A stretch of DNA of 64,000 nucleotides, taken from the NCBI RefSeq assembly GCF_029953595.1, contig NZ_CP124535.1, forward strand, positions 3,269,001 to 3,333,000, read 5' to 3'. The stretch is from Fuscovulum ytuae. GTDB lineage: Bacteria; Pseudomonadota; Alphaproteobacteria; Rhodobacterales; Rhodobacteraceae. The notes under the pieces were generated by a model. That model saw nothing but the letters and a program-made list of their open reading frames with translations. It ran no database searches and was not told the DNA's origin. A program made the translations under genes and the position numbers. Positions 33,756-42,081 of this stretch are shown one piece after another (position 1 is the stretch's first letter; each line of letters opens with the position of its first letter).

Positions 33756-35273
33756 ATGGCCAATCATCTGTTCGACGCGCTGTTTGCGCCATTGGCGGGA
33801 CGGGGGAGTGATTTTCTGATCCTGCCGGATGGGCGGCGGATCTCTGGCGATGCCTTCTTTCACCTTGTCGGGCAGATGGCCGGGGCCTTGCGCGGGCTTG
33901 GCTTGGCCAAGGGTGACCGGATTGCGGTGCAAGTGGGCAAGTCGCCCGAGGGGCTGGCCATATATGGCGCAGCGGTGGCCTTGGGCGCGGTGTTCCTGCC
34001 GTTGAACACGGCCTATACGCCTGATGAAGTGGCCTATTTCCTTGGCGATGCGACGCCGCGGGTCTTTGTCTGTGATGGTGCGAAGGCGCAGGCCTTGGCA
34101 GCGGTGGCGGCGCAGGCCGGGGCACGGCTGGTGGCTCTGAATGGCGACGGAACCGGAGAGTTGGCCGATCTGGCGGCGGGGGCGTCCGAAGAGGCCGCAG
34201 TGGCCTGCGGGCCAGATGACCTTGCGGCGATCCTCTACACATCGGGGACGACGGGGCGGTCGAAGGGGGCGATGCTGACGCAGCGCAACCTGTTGTCGAA
34301 TGCCGACGTTCTCCTGCGGGAATGGCGGTTCACGGGCCGTGATGTGCTGCTGCATGCGCTGCCGATCTTTCACACGCATGGGCTGTTTGTGGCGTCGAAT
34401 GTGGTGCTTTTGTCCGGGGCGGCGATGATCTGGCTGCCGGGTTTTGAGGCGGGGGCGGTGCTGCGGCATCTGCCGCAGGCTACAGTGATGATGGGGGTGC
34501 CGACCTTCTACACGCGGCTGCTGGATGAGCCAGGGCTGACGCGCGATCTGGTCGGGCATATGCGGCTGTTCGTGTCGGGGTCCGCCCCGCTTTTGGCCGA
34601 GACTCATGTGGCATGGAAGGCGCGGACGGGGCATCGCATTCTGGAGCGCTATGGGATGACCGAGACGAATATGAACACCTCTAACCCCTATGAAGGTGAG
34701 CGGCGGGCGGGGACGGTGGGCTTTCCCCTGCCGGGGGTCGACCTGCGGATCATGGCCGAGGGGCGCGAGGTCGCCCCTGAAGAGGTGGGGATGATCGAGG
34801 TGCGGGGGCCGAATGTCTTTGCGGGCTATTGGCAAATGCCGGAAAAGACGCGCGAGGAGTTGCGCGCGGATGGCTGGTTCATAACCGGCGATCTGGGGAA
34901 ACGGGATGCCGACGGATATGTGCATATCGTGGGGCGGGCGAAGGATCTGGTGATCACCGGGGGGTATAATGTTTATCCCAAAGAGGTGGAGCTGCTTTTG
35001 GACGAAGTGCCGGGGGTCGCGGAAAGCGCGGTGATCGGCGTGCCGCATCCGGATTTCGGCGAGGCCGTCTTTGCCGTACTGGTGCCACAGAAGGGCGCGG
35101 CGCTGGATGCGGGTCAGGCGCTGGCGGCGATTTCCGACCGATTGGCGCGGTTCAAGCAGCCCAAGGCGGCAGTGGTGGTGGAGAGCCTGCCAAGGAATAC
35201 GATGGGCAAGGTGCAGAAGAACCTTTTGCGTGAGGCCTATAAGGGCTGGTTCGTGTCAGGGGGCGAAATCTGA
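33756..35273 (+). CDS. matB: Malonyl-CoA synthetase (malonate-CoA ligase)
   Basis: 505 residues; ANL-superfamily acyl-CoA ligase closely resembling MatB of alphaproteobacteria. P-loop ILYTSGTTGRSKGAML (about 160-175), HALPIFHTHGLFVASNV, SGSAPLLAETH, RYGMTETNMNTSNPY (malonate-specific context), DGWFITGDLGKRD and the C-terminal PRNTMGKVQKNLLRE with the catalytic Lys. It activates malonate or methylmalonate with ATP and CoA. GGGAGGGCGGAG precedes ATG 33756. No malonyl-CoA decarboxylase is nearby. Confidence 0.92.
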   Translation: MANHLFDALFAPLAGRGSDFLILPDGRRISGDAFFHLVGQMAGALRGLGLAKGDRIAVQVGKSPEGLAIYGAAVALGAVFLPLNTAYTPDEVAYFLGDATPRVFVCDGAKAQALAAVAAQAGARLVALNGDGTGELADLAAGASEEAAVACGPDDLAAILYTSGTTGRSKGAMLTQRNLLSNADVLLREWRFTGRDVLLHALPIFHTHGLFVASNVVLLSGAAMIWLPGFEAGAVLRHLPQATVMMGVPTFYTRLLDEPGLTRDLVGHMRLFVSGSAPLLAETHVAWKARTGHRILERYGMTETNMNTSNPYEGERRAGTVGFPLPGVDLRIMAEGREVAPEEVGMIEVRGPNVFAGYWQMPEKTREELRADGWFITGDLGKRDADGYVHIVGRAKDLVITGGYNVYPKEVELLLDEVPGVAESAVIGVPHPDFGEAVFAVLVPQKGAALDAGQALAAISDRLARFKQPKAAVVVESLPRNTMGKVQKNLLREAYKGWFVSGGEI

Positions 35274-35351
35274 CGCAAATTTCGCGGCGTTTTCTGCACG
35301 CAGAAAACGGTGGGGCGCGGCGTTGCAAGGCGGAATTTGTGTCAAATTCCG
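35272..35351. terminator. Nested or alternative hairpins between matB and the ArsR gene
   Basis: Inner stem 35288-35297 / 35300-35309 (CGTTTTCTGC with GCAGAAAACG) is perfect. Outer arms 35272-35285 / 35330-35343 pair over 14 bp with two G-U pairs, starting inside the matB stop codon. The 3' arm can instead pair as CGGAATTT (35331-35338) with AAATTCCG (35344-35351). The region lies between converging genes, so it probably ends transcription from both sides. Confidence 0.7.
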
Positions 35352-35366
35352 TTCTACATCCTTGGG

Positions 35367-35714
35367 TCAGGTCACATCCTGAGTGTCAAGTTCAGCTTCG
35401 AGGAAGCGTTCAAAGGCATCAAGATCGACGGGATCGAACTGGCCGAACCCCTGCATCCAGACCGACGCCGTTCGCAGGGCATCGGGCTCTAGCTTGCACC
35501 ATTTCACCCGTCCGCGCTTTTCCTGCGTGATGAGCCCTGCATCGGCCAGAACGGCAAGGTGTTTCGAGATGGCTGCCAGCGACACCGCGAAAGGTTCGGC
35601 TACATCGGTGACGGCCATGTCATCCTCAAGCAGCATCGTCAGGATCGCGCGGCGCGTGGGATCGGCCAGCGCGCTGAAAACGGTGTCGAGCGGGTCGGGT
35701 GTGGGCGCGGTCAT
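35367..35714 (-). CDS. ArsR-family transcriptional regulator
   Basis: 115 residues. Winged helix: DTVFSALADPTRRAILTMLLEDDMAVTDVAEPFAVSLAAISKHLAVLADAGLITQEKRGRVKWCKLEP (about 10-77), followed by a C-terminal helix typical of the SRPBCC-associated (aromatic or heat-shock-like) ArsR subgroup. There are no clustered metal-binding Cys/His residues, so metal sensing is unlikely. ATG 35714. No partner gene is adjacent on its strand. Confidence 0.88.
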   Translation of the reverse strand: MTAPTPDPLDTVFSALADPTRRAILTMLLEDDMAVTDVAEPFAVSLAAISKHLAVLADAGLITQEKRGRVKWCKLEPDALRTASVWMQGFGQFDPVDLDAFERFLEAELDTQDVT

Positions 35715-35875
35715 GCGGGCATGTTTGCGGGTCTGTGCTGCAATCGTCAACCATTCGGTTGAATATGCCGCAATGCCGCATGCGGTGCCTTTGCAGAGGT
35801 GTGGCAGGGTGCCGCCCTGCGGAAAACACATGTAAATCATATGCTTGTCGGATGTCAGGGTGGGGAATTCGCGGC

Positions 35876-35904
35876 TTGACTCAGGCAGGCCCTCTCCGTA
35901 GGTT
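35876..35904 (+). promoter_or_regulatory. Predicted sigma-70 promoter of the atp (F0) operon
   Basis: TTGACT (35876-35881), 17 bases, TAGGTT (35899-35904), 29 bases before the atpI ATG. Good spacing and location. Confidence 0.6.
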
Positions 35905-35933
35905 CCGCCCGACTGTTCTGGGGGTGCCCCGTC

Positions 35934-36266
35934 ATGGCCGAAGAACCCGATCGCGCGCGACTTGCCGCGCTGGAGGAGAAACTGGCCAAAGCGAAGGGCG
36001 CGGTGAACCCACCGCGCAAGCGCCATCAGGACGAGCAGTATTCGCAGGCGCAGCTTGCCTGGCGAATGGTGATCGAGCTTGTGGCCGGACTTGGGATCGG
36101 CTTCGGCATTGGATACGGGCTGGACTCGCTGTTTGGGACCATGCCGCTGTTTCTGGTGCTGTTCATATTGGCGGGCTTTGCGGCGGGGATCAAAACCATG
36201 CTGCGGTCGGCGAAAGAAGTGCAGGAACGGAAGGCGGCACAGGCCGCCGAGCAAGGGGAAGACTGA
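35934..36266 (+). CDS. atpI: F0F1 ATP synthase assembly protein AtpI
   Basis: 110 residues. A charged N-terminal third ([16 protein letters not shown]) is followed by two membrane helices with [27 protein letters not shown] and [21 protein letters not shown], then a charged tail. AtpI helps assemble the c-ring. First gene of atpI-atpB-atpE-atpF'-atpF; atpB starts one base after its stop. Confidence 0.92.
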   Translation: MAEEPDRARLAALEEKLAKAKGAVNPPRKRHQDEQYSQAQLAWRMVIELVAGLGIGFGIGYGLDSLFGTMPLFLVLFILAGFAAGIKTMLRSAKEVQERKAAQAAEQGED

Positions 36267-36267
36267 C

Positions 36268-37020
36268 GTGGCAGGCGAGGCACACAGCGAAGGCGGTCTG
36301 GTGTTCCATCCGATGGACCAGTTCATCGTGAAGCCGCTGTTCGGGCATGGTCCCGTAGAGTGGTACACGCCCACCAATGTGACGTTGTGGATGAGCTTGG
36401 CCGTGCTGTGCATCATCGCGCTGTTCGTTCTGGGCACGCGGGGCCGGGCGGTTGTGCCATCGCGCGTTCAGTCGGTGGCGGAATTGGCCTATGGCTTCAT
36501 CTACAAAATGGTCGAGGACATTTGCGGCCATGAAGGGGTGAAGTACTTCCCGAAAATCTTCACGCTGTTCGTGTTCATCATCTTCACGAACTATCTTGGC
36601 CTGCTGCCGATGTCCTTTACCCCCACCTCGCATATCGCGGTGACGGCGGTGCTGGGCTTTGGCGTGTTCATCGCTGTGACCCTGCTCGGCTTTTACAAGC
36701 ATGGGGCGCATTTCCTGGGTCTGTTCTGGATGTCGGATGCGCCGCTGATCCTGCGCCCGATTATCGCGGTGATCGAAGTGATTTCCTACTTCGTGCGTCC
36801 CGTTAGCCATTCGATCCGTCTTGCAGGCAACATCATGGCTGGTCACGCCGTGATCAAGGTTTTCGCGGGCTTTGCGGCGATTGCTGCAATCTCGCCGGTG
36901 TCGATCCTTGCGATCGTCGCCATCTACGGGCTGGAGGTGCTGGTTTCCTTCATTCAGGCCTATGTCTTCACCATCTTGACCTGCGTCTATCTGAAGGATG
37001 CGCTGCATCCGGGCCACTGA
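36268..37020 (+). CDS. atpB: ATP synthase F0 subunit a
   Basis: 250 residues starting at GTG 36268, supported by AAGGGGA nine bases upstream and by the family start. Six helices. [20 protein letters not shown] carries the essential Arg of the proton half-channels, and [23 protein letters not shown] is the conserved last helix. It conducts protons to the c-ring. Confidence 0.95.
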   Translation: MAGEAHSEGGLVFHPMDQFIVKPLFGHGPVEWYTPTNVTLWMSLAVLCIIALFVLGTRGRAVVPSRVQSVAELAYGFIYKMVEDICGHEGVKYFPKIFTLFVFIIFTNYLGLLPMSFTPTSHIAVTAVLGFGVFIAVTLLGFYKHGAHFLGLFWMSDAPLILRPIIAVIEVISYFVRPVSHSIRLAGNIMAGHAVIKVFAGFAAIAAISPVSILAIVAIYGLEVLVSFIQAYVFTILTCVYLKDALHPGH

Positions 37021-37065
37021 CGCGGTCACACCCAAACTCAAGCATTCCATCGTAAGGAGAAAATC

Positions 37066-37302
37066 ATGGAAGGCGATATCGCAAGCATGGGTCAGTTCAT
37101 CGGTGCCGGCCTCGCCGCCATCGGTTCGGGCGCTGCCGCCATCGGCGTTGGCCACGTGGCCGGCAACTTCCTGGCGGGCGCGCTGCGCAATCCGTCGGCG
37201 GCTGGTGGCCAAACCGCCACGCTGTTCATCGGTCTGGCCTTCGCAGAAGCTCTGGGGATCTTCGCGTTCCTCGTTGCGCTTCTGCTGATGTTCGCCGTCT
37301 GA
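37066..37302 (+). CDS. atpE: ATP synthase F0 subunit c
   Basis: 78 residues, two-helix hairpin. First helix [34 protein letters not shown] (Gly/Ala-rich); second helix with the proton-carrying Glu in [20 protein letters not shown] precedes ATG 37066. The following 83-bp gap carries a GC hairpin, which may raise its level relative to the downstream b subunits. Confidence 0.97.
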   Translation: MEGDIASMGQFIGAGLAAIGSGAAAIGVGHVAGNFLAGALRNPSAAGGQTATLFIGLAFAEALGIFAFLVALLLMFAV

Positions 37303-37325
37303 TCCCACTTCGAATCCTTACGTGA

Positions 37326-37354
37326 GGGGGGCGCGCCGGTAGACCGGCGCCCCT
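37326..37354 (+). terminator. Intercistronic hairpin after atpE
   Basis: A GGGGCG-CG-CCGG arm pairs with CCGGCGCCCC around AGA, with a two-base bulge, followed by TTCGAAG. No true U-tract. Likely mRNA stabiliser or weak attenuator giving the high c-to-b ratio. Confidence 0.5.
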
Positions 37355-37385
37355 TCGAAGTTCAAAGGGTCCGACGGAGGACAAG

Positions 37386-37931
37386 ATGGCAACTGAACAT
37401 ACCGCCGCAGCGAGCACCTGCGTCAGCGAGGCTGGCAGCGCGATCGGCATGCCGCAGCTGTGCGTCGAATGGATGCCAAACCAGGTGTTCTGGTTGGTCG
37501 TCGCGCTGGCCGTGATCTATTTCGTTCTGTCGCGCATCGCGCTGCCCCGCATCGGGAGCGTGCTGGCCGAGCGGAAAGGCACGATCACGAATGACCTGAC
37601 GGCGGCCGAGGAATTGAAAGCCAAGGCGGTCGAGGCTGAGAAAGCCTATCAGGACGCTTTGGCACGGGCCCGCAGCGAAGCGGCGAGGATCGTGGCGGAG
37701 GCACGGGCCGAAATCCAGAAGGATCTGGATGCGGCAACGGCCAAGGCTGATGCGGAGATCGCGGCGAAGGCGGCGGAATCCGAAGGACGGATTTCGGAGA
37801 TCCGGGCCGGTGCTTTGGACGCGATCACGGAAGTGGCCAAGGATACTGCGAAGGAACTGGTCGCGGCGCTGGGTGGCAAAGCGGATGCCCGTTCGGTCAC
37901 GGCGGCTGTCACGGCGCGGTTGAAGGGATGA
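37386..37931 (+). CDS. atpF': ATP synthase F0 subunit b'
   Basis: 181 residues. A short N-terminal tail with two cysteines, one helix ([27 protein letters not shown], about 35-60), then a long Ala/Glu/Lys-rich coiled coil to the end. It is the b' form (AtpG/AtpX) found in alphaproteobacteria and phototrophs, which pairs with b as the peripheral stalk. The stop overlaps atpF by ATGA (37928-37931). Confidence 0.93.
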   Translation: MATEHTAAASTCVSEAGSAIGMPQLCVEWMPNQVFWLVVALAVIYFVLSRIALPRIGSVLAERKGTITNDLTAAEELKAKAVEAEKAYQDALARARSEAARIVAEARAEIQKDLDAATAKADAEIAAKAAESEGRISEIRAGALDAITEVAKDTAKELVAALGGKADARSVTAAVTARLKG

Positions 37932-38494
37932 AGGCGATGAGAACGCTTACGGCTATTCTGGCGCTTTCTGCCACGCCCGCCTTGGCGGCGGGGGACAAGC
38001 CCTTCTTCTCGCTGGCGAACACCGATTTTGTGGTGACGATTGGCTTTCTGGTCTTTGTTGGCGTCCTGCTGAAATACAAGGTGCCGGCGCTGATCGGCAA
38101 ATTGCTGGACAACCGTGCCGCGCAGATCAAGGCCGAGCTGGACGAGGCGCGCAGTCTGCGGGACGAGGCGAAGGCCCTGCTGTCTTCCTATGAGAAGAAG
38201 CAGAAAGAAGTGCAGGAGCAATCCGAGCGCATCGTGGCCAGCGCCAAGGAAGAGGCGATGGCAGCGGCCGAACAGGCCAAGGCCGATCTGAAGAAGTCGA
38301 TCGCGCGTCGCGTGGCGGCGGCGGAAGATCAGATTGCTTCGGCTGAGGCTTCGGCCATCCGGGAGGTGCGCGAGCGTGCCATCGCGGTGGCTGTTGCGGC
38401 GGCAGGTGACGTGTTGGCCAAGCAGATGACGGCAGAGGGCGCTGCTGCGTCCATTGATGCGGCCATCGGTCAGGTTGAAGCCAAGCTGCACTGA
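37928..38494 (+). CDS. atpF: ATP synthase F0 subunit b
   Basis: 188 residues. The N-terminal segment to about residue 22 looks like a cleavable signal ([11 protein letters not shown]), as in other alphaproteobacterial b subunits. A helix [40 protein letters not shown] and a long coiled coil follow. Start ATG 37928 is fixed by the overlap with atpF'; ATG 37937 is also in frame. Last gene of the operon. Confidence 0.93.
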   Translation: MKAMRTLTAILALSATPALAAGDKPFFSLANTDFVVTIGFLVFVGVLLKYKVPALIGKLLDNRAAQIKAELDEARSLRDEAKALLSSYEKKQKEVQEQSERIVASAKEEAMAAAEQAKADLKKSIARRVAAAEDQIASAEASAIREVRERAIAVAVAAAGDVLAKQMTAEGAAASIDAAIGQVEAKLH

Positions 38495-38520
38495 TCTGGG
38501 CAGTTTGAGGATATCAGGGG

Positions 38521-38545
38521 AACCCGGCCACTGGCCGGGTTTTTC
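38521..38545 (+). terminator. Terminator of the atp operon
   Basis: AACCCGGCC (38521-38529) pairs with GGCCGGGTT (38533-38541) around ACT, then further T. Canonical, 26 bases after the atpF stop. Confidence 0.92.
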
Positions 38546-38554
38546 TATTTGCGG

Positions 38555-39322
38555 TCAGCGGGATTGTTCGTGTTGCAGCCTTTGGAGGGCGATCGCCTCG
38601 TTCCTTGCGGTGCGGCCCTGTTCGATGAGGGCGGCTTCAACATAGTCGAGATGGGATTCTACCGCCGCGCGGGCGTTGGCGGGGTCTCGCGCCTGAATTG
38701 CTGTATTGATTGCGCGGTGCTGGTCGAGCAGGGCCTCACGCGTGGTGCGGACCTTGAACATCATTTGGCGATTGTAAAAGACGCCTTCGCGCAACAGATC
38801 GAACATCGACCGCATCATGTGCAGCATAACGACGTTATGGCTGGCCTCGATGATCGCAAGGTGGAATTGGGCGTCAAGGGCGGCTTCGTCCGATGGATCG
38901 CGTTTCTGATGTGCGGCCTCCATCCGGGTGAAGATCGCGTCGATGACTTGAAGATCGGTGTCAGACCCAAGTCGTGCGGCGCGTTCGGCGGCCAGCGCCT
39001 CTAGGTCGCGGCGGAAGGCGATGTAGTCGAAAACCGCCTCATCATGGCGTGAGAAGAGATCAACAAGCGCAGGGGCGAAGGCAGACCCCATCACCTCGGC
39101 CACATAGACCCCGGCATTGGGGCGGGTGGTGAGAAGCCCGCGCTCTTGCAGTTCTGCCAAAGCCTCGCGCAGCGAGGGGCGCGATACATCCATGCGTTCG
39201 GAGAGTTCGCGTTCCGAAGGCAGGCGCTCGCCGGGGCGCAGGATGCCGCGCAGGATCAGGAGTTCGATCTGGCGAACGATCCCGTGCGACAATTTTTCGG
39301 GCTGCACCTTTTGGAACGGCAT
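38555..39322 (-). CDS. GntR-family regulator, FadR/FCD subfamily
   Basis: 255 residues. Winged helix (about 10-70) with RQIELLILRGILRPGERLPSERELSERMDVSRPSLREALAELQERGLL; the FCD effector domain (about 90-235) has the helical pattern with Asp and His ligands (FRRDLEAL, FHLAIIEASHN, HRAINTAI). This subfamily binds carboxylates such as pyruvate, lactate or glycolate (PdhR, LldR, GlcC). ATG 39322 has GGGGAG six bases upstream; GTG 39358 is less likely. Convergent with the atp operon. Confidence 0.9.
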   Translation of the reverse strand: MPFQKVQPEKLSHGIVRQIELLILRGILRPGERLPSERELSERMDVSRPSLREALAELQERGLLTTRPNAGVYVAEVMGSAFAPALVDLFSRHDEAVFDYIAFRRDLEALAAERAARLGSDTDLQVIDAIFTRMEAAHQKRDPSDEAALDAQFHLAIIEASHNVVMLHMMRSMFDLLREGVFYNRQMMFKVRTTREALLDQHRAINTAIQARDPANARAAVESHLDYVEAALIEQGRTARNEAIALQRLQHEQSR

Positions 39323-39358
39323 GATCTCCCCGCGATTTTGGTCTGAATTTATGACCAC

Positions 39359-39667
39359 TGGGCCGTGGGGACAATGGTGTTCCTTAAAAGAAACCGGCCG
39401 GATCCTGCGGTGGCGCCATCAGGCTGTTAGGACGTGGCGCGCGGGGTGGCTATCTATCTGGCCAGTTTATTCTTTTTGCTGCGACGAAGACTGATCCTTG
39501 GCTGAGCGAACGGAGTCCAGGTAGAGGTCGCGCGCAGAGCGAGGCTGCAGCCTGATACAGGATTGCGCCACTTGGCTGCAGTCCCAAAAACGGCCCCTCA
39601 CTGCGAAGCCGACACAGGGATGAACGTGTTCGCGACGATTGATGCAAATCATAGCCGAAGAGTCTGT
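39359..39667. other. Low-GC intergenic segment
   Basis: 309 bases with no recognisable gene. Minus-strand frames of 70-80 codons (39450-39692) are open but lack family resemblance and an RBS. GC falls here: 32 of 60 bases in 39601-39660. It continues into the low-GC DUF1330 gene. Confidence 0.5.
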
Positions 39668-39696
39668 TTGACGCGACACTGTCAGTCAGCAATACC
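39668..39696 (+). promoter_or_regulatory. Predicted promoter of the DUF1330 gene
   Basis: TTGACG (39668-39673), 17 bases, AATACC (39691-39696), 64 bases before the ATG. The -35 is good and the -10 moderate. Confidence 0.4.
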
Positions 39697-39759
39697 TGTC
39701 CTTCTGTGGCCTGAGTAACGGTGATGTCGGTTTTTCACTCAGATCTCTAGGGGGCCGAA

Positions 39760-40086
39760 ATGGTCACAGTTCTTGCGTTTGTTACGATCTCTGAAGATGC
39801 CCCAGACGCTTTGGCTGCCTACTTCAGTGTTACAGATCCGCTGCTTAAGCGGGCCGGAGCACGTATCGTGAAGCGCTTTGCGGTGAATGATGTCGTCATC
39901 GGCACCCACCCTTCCCAGACAGTCGTGATGGTCGAATACCCGTCGAGAGAGGCGGTTGATTCCGTTTTCAAAAGCCCGGAATACGCTGCGGTCAAGGCGG
40001 TGCGGGATCGCGCATTCAGCACCTATGCGATTACGATCGTCGATGATCTTTCGTCGACGCCGTCGGTCGAGCAATCGGGCCGATAG
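39760..40086 (+). CDS. DUF1330 family protein
   Basis: 108 residues; ferredoxin-like alpha/beta fold of the dimeric alpha-beta barrel superfamily. Supporting blocks are AYFSVTDPLLKRAGARIVKRFAVN, VVMVEYPSREAVDSVFKSPEYAAVKAVRDRA and STYAITIVD. No catalytic role is known for the family. Base composition is lower than neighbours (29 and 31 GC of 60 in 39721-39780 and 39781-39840), which suggests acquisition or a different selective history. Confidence 0.85.
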   Translation: MVTVLAFVTISEDAPDALAAYFSVTDPLLKRAGARIVKRFAVNDVVIGTHPSQTVVMVEYPSREAVDSVFKSPEYAAVKAVRDRAFSTYAITIVDDLSSTPSVEQSGR

Positions 40087-40236
40087 AGCGACGGCATACT
40101 TCAGGTCCGGAAGGCTGCGCCTGCGAAGAATTGGTTCTTCAAAAACATGCCGTTTCTCAGCGACCCTCGTGCTGACGCATCGGCGCTGCGTTTATCGCCT
40201 GTCGCAGGCATGGGACATAACGTAATCGGACGAAGT

Positions 40237-40268
40237 AAAGCCCGCCGTAAAGTTACGGCGGGCTTTTT
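40237..40268. terminator. Long-stem bidirectional terminator
   Basis: AAAGCCCGCCGTAA (40237-40250) is complementary over 14 bp to TTACGGCGGGCTTT (40253-40266), with more T after it. Reading right it ends a transcript from the DUF1330 side, 150 bases after that stop; reading left it lies 88 bases past the OmpA gene stop with a TTTAC tail. The rest of the 269-bp gap 40087-40355 shows no gene. Confidence 0.85.
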
Positions 40269-40355
40269 CCGATTTTCCAACGATGAAGCCGTTTCCGACC
40301 TGACAGACTGCGTCGATAAGGCTTTCCAGTCCCCTTCGGGCTGAAATTGCCGGGA

Positions 40356-41024
40356 TCAGCGGGTCGGGCGGATGATGATTTCCACCCGGCGGTTGGCGGC
40401 ACGGCCTTCGGGCGTGAGGTTTGAGGCGATGGGTTGATCTTCACCCCGTCCGAAAGCGGTGACGCGGTTGTTTGGCACGCCATTGCCGCGCAGCACATCC
40501 GCGACCGAGACGGCGCGGCGCTGCGACAGGTCCTGATTATAGGCCGCCGATCCGGTATTGTCGGTATGGCCGATGATTTGGATCTGGCTGTTGGGATAGC
40601 GCAGCAGGTTCTGCGCCACCGCCCCGATGTCGCGGATCAGGTCGGGCCGCAGGGCAGCGCTGTCCACGGCGAACAGCACATCCTGCGGCATGTTCACCAC
40701 GAGGAAGTCGCCATTGTTCGTCACATCGAATTGGCCATTGATGCCGCGCAATTCGGCGGCCTGCGCGTCAAGCGTGGCACCGATGGCGCCGCCAAGCACG
40801 GCGCCGATGCCCGCGCCGACGGCGGTTTTCAGAAGGCGGTCATCATCGCTTTGCGACCCGATCAGGCCACCGGCCATCGCCCCGATCAGCGCGCCGGATT
40901 GCGTGCGGGGGCCTGCGGCGGTGGGTTGCGCGCCATAGGGATCGGCATAGGGGTCGGCGGGAACGCAGGCCGTGAGGGCAAGGATGCCGAGGGTGGAAAG
41001 GATAAGGGGGGTCTTGAAGGTCAT
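40356..41024 (-). CDS. OmpA-family outer membrane lipoprotein
   Basis: 222 residues. Lipoprotein signal with lipobox LTAC (Cys about 20). Residues ~48-85 form a glycine-zipper (GALIGAMAGGLIGS, AVGAGIGAVLGGAIGATL). The C-terminal OmpA domain (about 105-222) has VLFAVDSAALRPD, IQIIGHTDNTGSAAYNQDLSQRRAVSVADVL and SNLTPEGRAANRRVEIII, which bind peptidoglycan. It is like YiaD/Pal-type proteins. ATG 41024; TATAAG on the minus strand at 41076-41081 may be its -10 box. Confidence 0.92.
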   Translation of the reverse strand: MTFKTPLILSTLGILALTACVPADPYADPYGAQPTAAGPRTQSGALIGAMAGGLIGSQSDDDRLLKTAVGAGIGAVLGGAIGATLDAQAAELRGINGQFDVTNNGDFLVVNMPQDVLFAVDSAALRPDLIRDIGAVAQNLLRYPNSQIQIIGHTDNTGSAAYNQDLSQRRAVSVADVLRGNGVPNNRVTAFGRGEDQPIASNLTPEGRAANRRVEIIIRPTR

Positions 41025-41134
41025 TGCTGCCGCCTCGATGGTGGGTGGCCCTTGGATGCGGGCGCTGACCCTTCTTATACCAAGGCGGGGCGGGGCTGGA
41101 TAGGAGCGCCCCCCGCGCGGCAACATTCCGCGCA

Positions 41135-41974
41135 TCACATTCCGGTGCGGGCGGCTTCCCATGCAAGGATCGCGCGTTTCACCGGAAGGCCCCAATGATA
41201 GCCGCCAAGGTTGCCGTCGCGGCGCAGGGCGCGGTGGCAAGGGATCAGAAAACTGATCGGGTTGCGGCCCACGGCTGTGCCTACGGCGCGGACGGCGCGT
41301 GGATTGCCGATGGTTCCGGCAATCTCGCTATAGGTCGTGACATGGCCGGTGGGGATGCGCATCAGCGCCTCCCATACCTTGATCTGAAAGGGCGCGCCGA
41401 TGAGGTAGAGGGGGGCCTTGCCCTGCCCGTCGGTGCCAAAGGCGGCAAGCACCCAAGGGCGCAGCATCATTGGGTCTTCGACGAAATCCGCCTTGGGCCA
41501 ACGGCGGATGAGGTCTTCGAAGGCGGCTTCGGCCCCCATTTCGGCGGCAAAGCCCATGCCGCAGAGCCCTTTTTCGGTGCCCATGACAATGGCGGGGCCG
41601 AAGGGGCTTTCGAACCAGCCCCAGCGGATGGTGAGGCCGGCCCCGCCTTGCGCGTAATCGCCGGGGGTCATCGCCTCCCATGTCAGGAAGAGGTCGTGCA
41701 GGCGGCCGGTGCCGGAAAGACCGGTGGCAAGCGCAGTTTCCAGCGTGGTGAAGCGTTCGGACAGCATGGCACGGGCATGATCCAGCGTCAGGTATTGCTG
41801 GTATCGTTTGGGCGAGATGCCGACCCATTGGGAAAAGACGCGCTGGAAATGCGCCGGGGACATATCCATCCGCCGGGCAAGATCATCGAGGGTGAGCGCG
41901 GGGCCGCCGTCATCGATCACCTTCAGGGCGCGGGCGATGACGGCGTAGTGGTAGGCGGGGGATTGGTCGGTCAT
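41135..41974 (-). CDS. Ada-like methylated-DNA-protein cysteine methyltransferase with AraC domain
   Basis: 279 residues. The N-terminal AraC helix-turn-helix (about 10-100) has LTLDDLARRMDMSPAHFQRVFSQWVGISPKRYQQY. The C-terminal MGMT domain (about 190-279) has AVGTAVGRNPISFLIPCHRALR with the acceptor Cys in PCHR. The N-terminal zinc/phosphotriester-receiving Cys domain of full Ada (~350 residues) is absent, so it can repair O6-methylguanine but cannot be switched on the classical way. Upstream of it nth is divergent. Confidence 0.92.
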   Translation of the reverse strand: MTDQSPAYHYAVIARALKVIDDGGPALTLDDLARRMDMSPAHFQRVFSQWVGISPKRYQQYLTLDHARAMLSERFTTLETALATGLSGTGRLHDLFLTWEAMTPGDYAQGGAGLTIRWGWFESPFGPAIVMGTEKGLCGMGFAAEMGAEAAFEDLIRRWPKADFVEDPMMLRPWVLAAFGTDGQGKAPLYLIGAPFQIKVWEALMRIPTGHVTTYSEIAGTIGNPRAVRAVGTAVGRNPISFLIPCHRALRRDGNLGGYHWGLPVKRAILAWEAARTGM

Positions 41975-42081
41975 CGGGCATCTCCTTCTGTGGCCAATCT
42001 ATGGGGGCGGACGGCCACAGGCGACCCGGATTCTGCGCATCCCGCCTTGCCCGGTGACGGCTGGTCGCTTAAGGCGATGGC

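Noticed and set aside
39450-39692. Small minus-strand genes of 70-80 codons in the low-GC gap
   Set aside because: No RBS, no family resemblance and Cys/Arg-rich, unlike a typical protein; kept only as intergenic.
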